Source of the DNA: Pseudomonas sp. GD04091
Lineage (GTDB): Bacteria > Pseudomonadota > Gammaproteobacteria > Pseudomonadales > Pseudomonadaceae
DNA: 64,000 nucleotides
Direction: 5' to 3'
NCBI RefSeq assembly: GCF_029836165.1
Contig: NZ_JAOEBG010000012.1
Span: 1-64,000, forward strand
Each line of letters begins with the position of its first letter. Positions within the stretch are counted from its first letter, which is position 1. A program made the position numbers and the translations under genes. Below, piece by piece: positions 27,883-35,464 of this stretch. The notes under the pieces are model-generated. The model saw only the letters and a list, made by a program, of their open reading frames with translations, was not told the DNA's origin and searched no databases.

Positions 27883-27959
27883 CGGGGCGTAGCGCAGCCC
27901 GGTAGCGCACTTGCATGGGGTGCAAGGGGTCGAGTGTTCGAATCACTCCGTCCCGACCA
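27883..27959 (+). tRNA. tRNA-Pro (anticodon GGG)
   Basis: The 77-base cloverleaf has acceptor strands CGGGGCG and CGTCCCG, a D arm GCGCAGCCCGGTAGCGC, an anticodon stem CTTGC/GCAAG around the loop ATGGGGT (anticodon GGG), the T arm with GTTCGAATC and an encoded ACCA end. It reads CCC and CCU codons. A strong terminator follows. Confidence 0.96.
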
Positions 27960-27972
27960 AAATACTCCAAAG

Positions 27973-28005
27973 AATCCAGTCACTTAGCGGTGACTGGATT
28001 TTTTT
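27973..28005 (+). terminator. Terminator of tRNA-Pro
   Basis: AATCCAGTCAC-TTAGCG-GTGACTGGATT is a perfect 11-bp stem with a run of seven T, 14 bases after the tRNA. Confidence 0.93.
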
Positions 28006-28181
28006 ATGCCTACACATTTTGCTGCTGATAGAAATTTTGCCTCACTTTCTGCCCACCGAGATGTTGATTAGATTTCGCGGGCTGCTTAGTACATCGAAAT
28101 CCGTGATTAAGGGTTTTTCAGAGCCGTTTACGTCTATGGGTTGCTGGTCAGCTCCCACAGGATTTGTTTTACGCCTTGTCG

Positions 28182-28571
28182 CTACGGCGCCAGGTTCACG
28201 CCGTTACAGCGCCCCTTGGTGGAGAAATCGTTGATCTGCCGCGCCTTGTTTACCGACATCAGGATCGTGCAGCCGCCAGGATGGGCCACGTCGTCCCAGT
28301 AGTTGGTATGGACCATCACGTTGCCTTGCATCTCGGCGGTGCTGCCGACCACTTCCTTTTGCACGTAGGTGGTATCGCGGTACCAGCCCAACTGCACCCC
28401 AGCGCCGTCGGGCAACGGCTCCATGCGCATGGGCGGGCCGAAGAAGTCGATGGCCTGCTTGGCGTCGCGCCCTTGCCATTGGTTGCCCGCCATCAGCTCC
28501 GGCAGGGTGGGGATGCAGCCGGCCAGCGCTGGCAGCAACAGGCCAAGGACCAGCAGAGGGCGTGTACTCAT
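28182..28571 (-). CDS. Small lipoprotein of unknown function
   Basis: The protein has 129 residues. Its signal ends in a lipobox (LLPALAGC, Cys near residue 19), so the mature protein is lipid-anchored. The body contains [18 protein letters not shown] and a [11 protein letters not shown] stretch, as in small envelope lipoproteins whose gene follows an exported partner. Its ATG overlaps the upstream gene stop by four bases. Function unknown. Confidence 0.75.
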   Translation of the reverse strand: MSTRPLLVLGLLLPALAGCIPTLPELMAGNQWQGRDAKQAIDFFGPPMRMEPLPDGAGVQLGWYRDTTYVQKEVVGSTAEMQGNVMVHTNYWDDVAHPGGCTILMSVNKARQINDFSTKGRCNGVNLAP

Positions 28572-29131
28572 CGTGGGGTGTTCGCAAGCATGTCGTCCAG
28601 TTCCTGCACCGCCTGGCTGTTGGCCTGGACGCCAATCAACTCGATGAACATCGCTTGGATAGTGGCGACCATCTGCGCCGCCGGCATCTTGCCGATCGAC
28701 AGCATCTGGTTGCGCGCGCGGTTGTCGGGGGCGCAGACGAAGGCGAAGGTGCGCTGCAGCCAGTAGTCCTTGGGTGCGACCCAGTCTTTGGCGTTGGTTT
28801 TCACGTCGCGCACGGCGCCATCGAAGCGACGTATCGCCCGGGCGCTGTCCAGGCGGATCTGGCGCTGTTTGCACTTGACCTGCACCTCGTAGGCGGCGAG
28901 GGTCGGGAAGGCCGGGTCTTCGAATAGCTGCATGACCTGCGCCGATTGCACGCCACCGGGCTTTTCCATGATGCCGGCGGCATCGGCGACGTACACCTCG
29001 TTGTGCAGGCGTTCCCCTTTTCCGTAGATGATCCAGTAGTCGCCCGAGGCTTGTTCGGCCAGGGTCGAGGTGCTACAGGCCATCGCCAGGATGGCCAGCC
29101 ATCGACAGGCGGGTGGAAGTTTGTGATCCAT
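28568..29131 (-). CDS. Exported protein of unknown function
   Basis: The protein has 187 residues. A signal peptide covers about residues 1-25 ([17 protein letters not shown]). The mature part has the pattern [20 protein letters not shown] and two cysteines (VKCKQR, FVCAPD). It is translationally coupled to the lipoprotein gene that follows, so the two probably work together at the envelope. I do not recognise the family. Confidence 0.72.
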   Translation of the reverse strand: MDHKLPPACRWLAILAMACSTSTLAEQASGDYWIIYGKGERLHNEVYVADAAGIMEKPGGVQSAQVMQLFEDPAFPTLAAYEVQVKCKQRQIRLDSARAIRRFDGAVRDVKTNAKDWVAPKDYWLQRTFAFVCAPDNRARNQMLSIGKMPAAQMVATIQAMFIELIGVQANSQAVQELDDMLANTPR

Positions 29132-29543
29132 CGAGTTCTTTCCCGGTTTTTGTAATCCAGGGGGACTATACGAGGCCTTGGGTAGCAGGATCGATTAGCA
29201 CGCTTGTGCTAATGGCTAAGGGCCTGTAGCACTTAGGGGCAGTAAACAGAGAGTTTTGCGAGCAGCGAATATTGTCATTTTTGTAGGCTGCATCCTTTGT
29301 CTCTTTGATCGATCTTCGAATACCTCGTCTGTGCCTAGAGCGTTAGCCAGCAATGGCCAATGTTTCGTAGGAATTTGGCAATCAGCTTTTCACTGCCTGT
29401 TCTATGAGGGAATTGGTTCATGCTGTTAAGCGCAAAGACTCTTCACGGGTAGTCATGTTGCCAAGTCCAGAGTGGCGAAGGTACGGCTGGATAAACATGG
29501 CCAATAAGCTTTGGCAGGCGCGGAATTCTCCCCGGCAGGAAAC
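29132..29543. other. AT-rich intergenic stretch without a gene
   Basis: I see no supportable gene here. Base use shifts to lower GC than in the core genes. A perfect hairpin TTAGCAC-GCTT-GTGCTAA lies at 29195-29212, about 65 bases upstream of the exported-protein gene on the minus strand, and could be an operator. Confidence 0.5.
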
Positions 29544-29951
29544 CTACTCGGGCCACCGAATCCCACCATTTCGACCGTCGTAGATCACCACATTGCCTGT
29601 GTCGGTTACAGTAAGAAAATTGTTGTACCAATAGGACTTGTCCAGCGTTTCGGTGCTTTGAGCAGACCATACCCTACCGCGAGAGGGGTCATACAAAAAT
29701 CCCGAGTTGCTTACGACAAACTGAAGTGGCTCGCGCGTTCTCCTGCGATGGAAGGTAAGGCTGTATGGCTGATTCCCATCTGCGACCCACGCCACGACGC
29801 CGCCCTCCTCAAGAACCAAATGGCCGTCATCCCTGAGACGAAGTTTGAATCGGCCATTCTGAGACGACAGGTACTGACCTGCGCGCATTGTTTGGTTGGG
29901 AGGGAGCACTGCTCCACCTGAGTGCGTAAAGGGTTGATACTCTATCGTCAT
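29544..29951 (-). CDS. Single-domain bulb-type mannose-binding lectin (LlpA-related)
   Basis: The protein has 135 residues and forms one B-lectin (monocot mannose-binding) domain. Visible elements are AGQYLSSQNGRFKLRLRDDG, a degenerate middle strand VVSNSGFLYDPSRGRVW, and the third site LTVTDTGNVVIYDGRNGGIRW, close to the QxDxNxVxY consensus with Thr for Gln. Pseudomonas LlpA bacteriocins carry two such domains in about 280 residues; this has one and no signal peptide. The ATG at 29951 has AGGAG seven bases upstream. It stands alone in AT-rich DNA, suggesting transfer. It could be a bacteriocin or an adhesive/sugar-binding protein. Confidence 0.75.
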   Translation of the reverse strand: MTIEYQPFTHSGGAVLPPNQTMRAGQYLSSQNGRFKLRLRDDGHLVLEEGGVVAWVADGNQPYSLTFHRRRTREPLQFVVSNSGFLYDPSRGRVWSAQSTETLDKSYWYNNFLTVTDTGNVVIYDGRNGGIRWPE

Positions 29952-30419
29952 CACGCGGCTCCTGTTGAGATTCGACAGGAAGCTAGCTTGGCCCTGATTT
30001 CCCAATGCAGAGATAATCCGCGTCAGTGAAGCCCATAAATGGAATTTGTAAAAATGAGACTACGATATTCACTGATTCTTCTCACGGAGAATCGCATTGC
30101 GTCCGAACCAAAATTCGTGAAAAATTTGGGGTGCTGCGAACTAAAGCTTCATCGATCGATTTGATTAAAGTGGATGCCAGAATGAAATTTATATTTGCAT
30201 TGGCAATAGTGCGGCAAGCCAAGTTTCTATCAATACAATCACGAACGACAGTTTAATTGCGATATGGACCCAAACTTGCAAAGTTGTGCCAGCCCAAGGG
30301 AAATCAGCAACCATGTCGACATGCGGAACCGGACAGCGCCTGAAGCGCATGAGTAGACGCCAGTAAGCTAGCTTTGCGATGACGCATGCAGAGGGCTGCG
30401 GCTGGGGTTTTTAGTGGTT
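29952..30419. other. AT-rich intergenic stretch without a gene
   Basis: These 468 bases separate the lectin and fructokinase genes. Short open frames exist on both strands, but none has a ribosome site plus protein-like composition. Base use is clearly poorer in GC than on either side. It must carry the lectin promoter. Confidence 0.5.
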
Positions 30420-31364
30420 TCAGGGGCTCGGTTGAAGCTCACGTTCAAAGGGCAGATCAGGGCCCACTCGAGAGCAGGTGATCGCTGCAGCACGGATTGA
30501 GTACGCAAGGATCGCATCGATGGCATCACGGGGTAGCATCGCCACATCGGCCGGGCTGTATACGCCGAGGCGAGCGAGGCATGCCAGCAAAGCCGCCTGG
30601 AAGGTATCACCGGCACCCACCGTGTCCTGTACCGGCAACGAGGTGTCCGCCGGGCGCTGCCATGAGCCGTGCGTGCAATGCACGCTGGCACCCTCTGCTC
30701 CATGAGTGACGAAAACCAGTCGGCACCGCTCGTTAAGCCAGCCTCGTGCCACGTCACGAGTCTCTCGGCCTGGATAGAGCAGGGTAATGTCTTCCTCACT
30801 GGCCTTGATCACATGCGCATGCCCGGCAAACGCTTCCACCTGCCGCCGCCACAGCGCCACATCCGGCTGCGGATTAAGCCGCACATTCGGATCAAGGCTG
30901 ATCAGCCGCCGGTCACGCTCGCGCTCCACCAGCGCCATCAGCGTATCGGCCACGGGCTTCACCACCAGGGTGTACGAACCCACATGGATTCCCCGCACAC
31001 GCTCATCCAGCTCCGGCAGATGCGCCAGCGTCACCTGCCGATCCGCACACCCTTCACCGCGAAAATGATACTGCGCCGAGCCATTGGCATCCAGCCCGAC
31101 CATGGCCAGGGTGGTCGGCGCATCGCTGGTCACCACGTAGCGGCAGTCCACCCGTTGCTCTTCCAGCACCCGGCGTAGCCGGGCGCCGAGGTAGTCGCTG
31201 GATAACCCGCCAAACAACGCCGACGCCACGCCCAGCCGGCGCAGGCCGACGGCTACGTTGAACGGCGACCCGCCGGCAATCGCGGTAAACCCCAGCTCGC
31301 TGCTGCGGGTGCTGTTTTCCAGGCTGAAGACATCGAACAGGGCCTCGCCACACACCAGGTACAT
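30420..31364 (-). CDS. Fructokinase (PfkB family), mtlZ-like
   Basis: The protein has 314 residues of the PfkB family. The N-terminal YLVCGEALFDVFS and AGGSPFNVAVGLRRLG segments bind sugar, and VQDTVGAGDTFQAALLA holds the anion hole and catalytic Asp. It phosphorylates fructose to fructose-6-phosphate. In fluorescent Pseudomonas a fructokinase follows a xylulokinase at the end of the mannitol/arabitol (mtl) operon. Here the preceding gene is only the C-terminal half of a xylulokinase, so this gene is the last intact member of a broken operon. Confidence 0.85.
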   Translation of the reverse strand: MYLVCGEALFDVFSLENSTRSSELGFTAIAGGSPFNVAVGLRRLGVASALFGGLSSDYLGARLRRVLEEQRVDCRYVVTSDAPTTLAMVGLDANGSAQYHFRGEGCADRQVTLAHLPELDERVRGIHVGSYTLVVKPVADTLMALVERERDRRLISLDPNVRLNPQPDVALWRRQVEAFAGHAHVIKASEEDITLLYPGRETRDVARGWLNERCRLVFVTHGAEGASVHCTHGSWQRPADTSLPVQDTVGAGDTFQAALLACLARLGVYSPADVAMLPRDAIDAILAYSIRAAAITCSRVGPDLPFERELQPSP

Positions 31365-31405
31365 GCAGTTCTCCAGAACGAAAGATTGGGGAAGGATACC
31401 CGCAC

Positions 31406-32116
31406 TCAGCGTGCAGGCAGTTGTTCCCGGTAGCGTTGATAGGCGACCTCGTACTCGGCTTGTTGCGCCGAGCGGGGCTGGGTTCGGGTGCGTTCGTCGA
31501 GGGCGACGCAGCGTTGGCACAGGGTATCGAGGCTGTCGCCCTGGCGCAGCTGGCGGCCCAGGCTCCAGGCGGCCTGGATCGCGGCGCCCAAGGCGGCGGC
31601 TTCGGTCTGTTGGGGGCACACCACCGGCAGGCCGAGCAGGTCGGCCAGTATCTGGCGCCACAGCGGGCTTTTCGCCGCGCCGCCGACCAGGCGGATTTCG
31701 CTGCCTTGCAGGCCGCTGGCGCGCAGCAGGTCAAGGCCGTAACGCAGGCTGAAGCAGGTGCCTTCGAGTACGGCGCGGCAGAGGTTGGCGCGGGTCAGGT
31801 TGGCGCTGGTCATGCCGTGCAGGCTGGCGGTGGCTTCGGGCAACGCGGGGACGCGCTCGCCGTTGAAGAAGGGCAGCATCAGCAGGCCGTCGGCGCCGAT
31901 CCGGGCTTGCGCGGCGAGCTCATTGAAACGGTCGAGGTCGAGTTCCAGCAGGTCGCGGACCAGGGCGCAGGCGCTGGTCAGGTTCATGGTGCAGATCAAC
32001 GGCAGCCAGCCGCCGCTGGAGGCGCAGAAGGTCGCGACTTCGCCCTGGGCGCTGACGTGGGGTTGGTCGGCGTAGGCGGCCAGAGTACCGGAGGTGCCTA
32101 GGCTCAGGGTGATCAT
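31406..32116 (-). pseudogene. Xylulokinase remnant (C-terminal half only), mtlY-like
   Basis: The 236-residue frame matches the second FGGY-kinase domain of xylulokinase: ITLSLGTSGTLAAYAD, FFNGERVPALPEA, LVGGAAKSPLWRQILADL, TEAAALGAAIQAAW. The full enzyme has about 490 residues, so the N-terminal domain with the sugar site is missing. Similarity stops at about 32120-32140, where unrelated sequence begins. The remainder cannot be an active kinase. It is followed by the fructokinase gene, as in mtl operons, which points to a deletion that removed the upstream transport and dehydrogenase genes. Confidence 0.8.
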
Positions 32117-32555
32117 GCCGGGCGCGCCTTTGTCGTCAGGCGCCGCGGCGAAGCACGGCGGGGGCGATCGGCGTACCGCGCACGCGCAGGTTCCGCTCCT
32201 GGGGGGCGGTGGCAGGCGTGTGGGTAAACGGTAGCAGGGTGAATGTGGCGTTCATGGCACAGGTGGCGAACGGCATTCGCAGAAGGTGCCCGAGGGGATC
32301 GAGCGGCAGTGGGTCTCGCATGGCTGGAGCCTGTCGCAATACGCAACGGCGAATACCGCTGTCGTAGGCGCGGGGCAATGTAACCAGAATTCCGTTTTTT
32401 TGTATACGATAAATTTCGCGGTTTGCCCAGGGTGCTGGCGCGGCATGATCGCCGCGGCTGATTACACTGTGAAAACCGCCACACGGAGTACCTGCAATGG
32501 GCCGCGCATCGAGGGATCATGCTGCTGGATCGGCGCCTGCCTGGGGCGGGCGATC
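32117..32555. other. Deletion junction and upstream region of the HD-GYP gene
   Basis: No convincing gene is visible in these 440 bases. The left end is the break point of the xylulokinase remnant. A minus-strand open frame (32136-32378) has no recognisable family. An AT-rich patch near 32390-32420 with TTTGTATACGATAAA could be a promoter or a GntR-type operator half-resembling TTGTATACAA. It may serve the HD-GYP gene or be left from the lost operon. Confidence 0.35.
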
Positions 32556-35411
32556 ATGAACAACCACGGGCGCGGAATCTCCCTGCAACTGCTGGTGGCG
32601 CTGGCCATCGTGCTGGGCATGTCGCTGCTTGGCGCCGCCCTGGCCTGGCAGGGCTATCTCGGGGTCCGGCAGACGCTGGTAGCCGCTGCCGGCGACGCTG
32701 CCCAGCAGGTCGGCCGGACCATCGACGAACGCGCCAGGCGCCTGGTCGACCCGGTGCAGAGCAGCATTCGGCTGCTCGCCTTCAATCCGGTCGCCGACAA
32801 CCTGGCACAGCGTCTGGAATGGCTGCCGCAACTGGCCGAGAGCCTGAATGCCAACCGCATGCTCAGCGCCGCCTACATCGGCTTTCCCAACGGCGAGTTC
32901 CTGTTGGTCCGGCGTTTGCGCGACCCACAGCTGCTGCAGCATTTCGCGGCGCCGCCGGGCACCGCGTTCCTGGTGCAGAGTGTCAGCCTGGACGCGAGCG
33001 GTACCCTGCAGGGCGAATGGTACTTCCATGACCAGGCGCTGAACCTGCTGCAGACGCAGGCCCGGCCGGACTACCGCTACGATCCCCGCACGCGCCCCTG
33101 GTTCATCGAGGCCAGCGCGCGTGCCGACACCGTGCTCACCCGTCCTTATGTGTTCTTCACCACCCGCCAGATCGGCCTGACCATGGCCCAGCGCAGTGCC
33201 GACGGCGCGGCGGTGATCGGCATGGATGTCGCGGTCGATGACCTGGCCAGCGAGAGCCGCGACCTGCGCATGACCGCCGGTACCGAGATCGCCGTGGTCG
33301 ATGACCAGGGCAACGTGGTGGCCTATCCGCAGCTGCGGCGGATCATCGTGCGCGAGGGTGACGGGGCCCGCCTGTCGAACATCGGCGAGCTGGGCGTGCC
33401 CAGCCTGGCGCAGATCCATGCCGAGCCACCCCAGGGCGACCGCCCCCAGGCGTACCAGGTTGACGGCCACACCTGGTACGGCATGCGCGAGCCGCTGACC
33501 ACCGTTGCCGGGCAGCACCTGCAGGTACTGATCGCCGTGCCGGCCCAGGAACTGCTGGCCGGCGCGCGCAAGGTGCTGTTCGAGCAACTGCTCTGGACGG
33601 GCGCGCTGGCGGCGGTGTTGCTGCTGTTCGGCGCGCTGCTCGGGCAACGTATCGGCCGGCCGCTGCGGCTGCTGACCGAGCAGGTGCGAGGCCTGGCCGA
33701 CTTCGATTTCAGTCGCGAGGTCGGCGTGGTCTCGCGGGTGTCCGAGGTGCGCGAACTGAGCCGCGTGCTCAGCCGCATGTCCGGCACGATCCGCAGCCTG
33801 CAGGCGATCACCTTCACGCTCAGCCGGGAAAGCCAGCTCGAGCGCATGCTCGATGGCGTGCTGAGCCACCTGGTCGACGCTGCCGGCGTCAGTGCGGGCG
33901 CGGTGTACCTGTTCGATGCCGAGCATGTGCGACTGCGCCTGGCCGCCGCCTGCCGGGCCGAGGGTTACCCAGAGCAATTGCCGGTGGGCGAGGGGGCCCC
34001 GGTCGATCTGCCGGCCACGGTGATGCAGACCCTCGGGCTGGAGGGGTGTGGCCTGGCGATCGTGCTCCAGGACCGAGGCCAGGCACTGCTCGGCATTCTG
34101 GTTCTGCGCCAGGCACAGGAGCAGGTCGGTGAACCCTTCCGGCGCTTCGTCGAGGAGTTGTCCGGTGCCGCCGCGGTGGCCATCGAGACCCGCCAGCTGG
34201 TCGAAGCCCAGCAGCGGCTGCTGGACGCGATGATCAAGCTGCTGGCCGATGCCATCGATGCCAAGAGCCCCTATACCGGAGGCCACTGCGAGCGTGTGCC
34301 GCAGCTGGCGCAGATGCTGCTGGACCAGGCGGTGCAGGCCGACAGCGGCCCCTACGCCGACTTCACCATGAACGAGGCCGAGCGCTACGAGTTCCGCGTG
34401 GCGGCCTGGCTGCACGACTGCGGCAAGGTCACCAGCCCCGAGTACGTGGTGGACAAGGCGACCAAGCTGGAGACCCTGTACAACCGCATTCACGAAATCC
34501 GCATGCGTTTCGAGGTGCTCTGGCGCGACGCCGAACTGGCCTACTGGCAGGGCCTGGCCAGCGGCGCAGATCAAGCGGTGCTGCAACGCACGCTCGACGA
34601 CTGCCATGCGCAACTGCGGGAAGAATTTGCCTTCGTCGCCAAAGCCAATATCGGTGGTGAGTTCATGCAGGAGCAGGACATCGAGCGCCTGCGCCAGATC
34701 GGCGAGCGGCGCTGGCGGCGCCACTTCGACAACCGCTTGGGCATTTCTCGCGACGAAGAGGCACGTTTTGCCGGCGCGTCACCTTTGCCGTTGCCGGTGG
34801 ACGAGCCGTTGCTGGCCGACCGTCCCGAACACCGCGTGCCGTGGGGAACGCGCAAACCGCCGGTGAGCAAGGACGACCCACGCAACACCTGGGGTTTCGA
34901 CATGCGCCTGCCCGCCCATGCTAGCGATCATGGCGAGCTGTACAACCTGTCGATCCGCCGTGGCACGTTGAACGACGAGGAGCGATTCAAGATCAACGAG
35001 CACATCGTGCAGACCATCATCATGCTCAGCGCGCTGCCGTTCCCTCGCCAACTGCGGCGTGTGCCGGCGATCGCCGGCAACCACCACGAGAAGATGGATG
35101 GCAGCGGTTACCCGCGCCGGCTTGGCCAGGCCGACCTGAGCATTCCCGAACGGGTGATGGCGATTGCCGATATCTTCGAAGCGCTGACCGCGGCGGACCG
35201 GCCGTACAAAGCGCCGAAGACGCTGTCGGAGTCGGTGAAGATCCTGGTGGGCATGGCACGGGACGGCCACATCGATGGGCAGCTGTTGCGCTTGTTTCTC
35301 GGCAGCGGGGTGCACCGGGCGTATGCCGAGCGGTTCTTGCGGCCCGAGCAGATCGATGAGGTGGATGTGGCGTATTGGCTGGGGCAGTTCGGGGGCGTTC
35401 CAGATAGCTGA
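32556..35411 (+). CDS. Membrane sensor HD-GYP phosphodiesterase (Cache-HAMP-GAF-HD)
   Basis: The protein has 951 residues. Transmembrane helices at about 8-37 and 340-370 enclose a periplasmic dCache-like sensor (GTAFLVQSVSLDASG, then DPRTRPWFIEA). A HAMP segment (RIGRPLRLLTEQVRGLADF), a GAF domain (about 430-560) and an HD-GYP domain follow. The metal site has HD at 620-621 in WLHDCGK, and the signature HHEKMDGSGYP is at 843-853. HD-GYP domains usually hydrolyse cyclic-di-GMP. An insertion of about 150 residues lies between the HD and GYP motifs. No partner gene is adjacent. Confidence 0.88.
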   Translation: MNNHGRGISLQLLVALAIVLGMSLLGAALAWQGYLGVRQTLVAAAGDAAQQVGRTIDERARRLVDPVQSSIRLLAFNPVADNLAQRLEWLPQLAESLNANRMLSAAYIGFPNGEFLLVRRLRDPQLLQHFAAPPGTAFLVQSVSLDASGTLQGEWYFHDQALNLLQTQARPDYRYDPRTRPWFIEASARADTVLTRPYVFFTTRQIGLTMAQRSADGAAVIGMDVAVDDLASESRDLRMTAGTEIAVVDDQGNVVAYPQLRRIIVREGDGARLSNIGELGVPSLAQIHAEPPQGDRPQAYQVDGHTWYGMREPLTTVAGQHLQVLIAVPAQELLAGARKVLFEQLLWTGALAAVLLLFGALLGQRIGRPLRLLTEQVRGLADFDFSREVGVVSRVSEVRELSRVLSRMSGTIRSLQAITFTLSRESQLERMLDGVLSHLVDAAGVSAGAVYLFDAEHVRLRLAAACRAEGYPEQLPVGEGAPVDLPATVMQTLGLEGCGLAIVLQDRGQALLGILVLRQAQEQVGEPFRRFVEELSGAAAVAIETRQLVEAQQRLLDAMIKLLADAIDAKSPYTGGHCERVPQLAQMLLDQAVQADSGPYADFTMNEAERYEFRVAAWLHDCGKVTSPEYVVDKATKLETLYNRIHEIRMRFEVLWRDAELAYWQGLASGADQAVLQRTLDDCHAQLREEFAFVAKANIGGEFMQEQDIERLRQIGERRWRRHFDNRLGISRDEEARFAGASPLPLPVDEPLLADRPEHRVPWGTRKPPVSKDDPRNTWGFDMRLPAHASDHGELYNLSIRRGTLNDEERFKINEHIVQTIIMLSALPFPRQLRRVPAIAGNHHEKMDGSGYPRRLGQADLSIPERVMAIADIFEALTAADRPYKAPKTLSESVKILVGMARDGHIDGQLLRLFLGSGVHRAYAERFLRPEQIDEVDVAYWLGQFGGVPDS

Positions 35412-35464
35412 TGTATAGGCCGGGCTATCACACCAGGCCGTTCGATGGTTCTGGTCCGCACCCT

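Noticed and set aside
27883..28005. tRNA-Pro as an integration site for a genomic island
   Set aside because: No integrase gene and no second copy of the tRNA 3' end are visible in the window.
30026..30256. 76-codon frame between lectin and fructokinase
   Set aside because: AT-rich, no ribosome site, no recognisable sequence pattern.
32136..32378. 80-codon minus-strand frame near the xylulokinase break
   Set aside because: No ribosome site and no recognisable family; it overlaps the upstream region of the HD-GYP gene.
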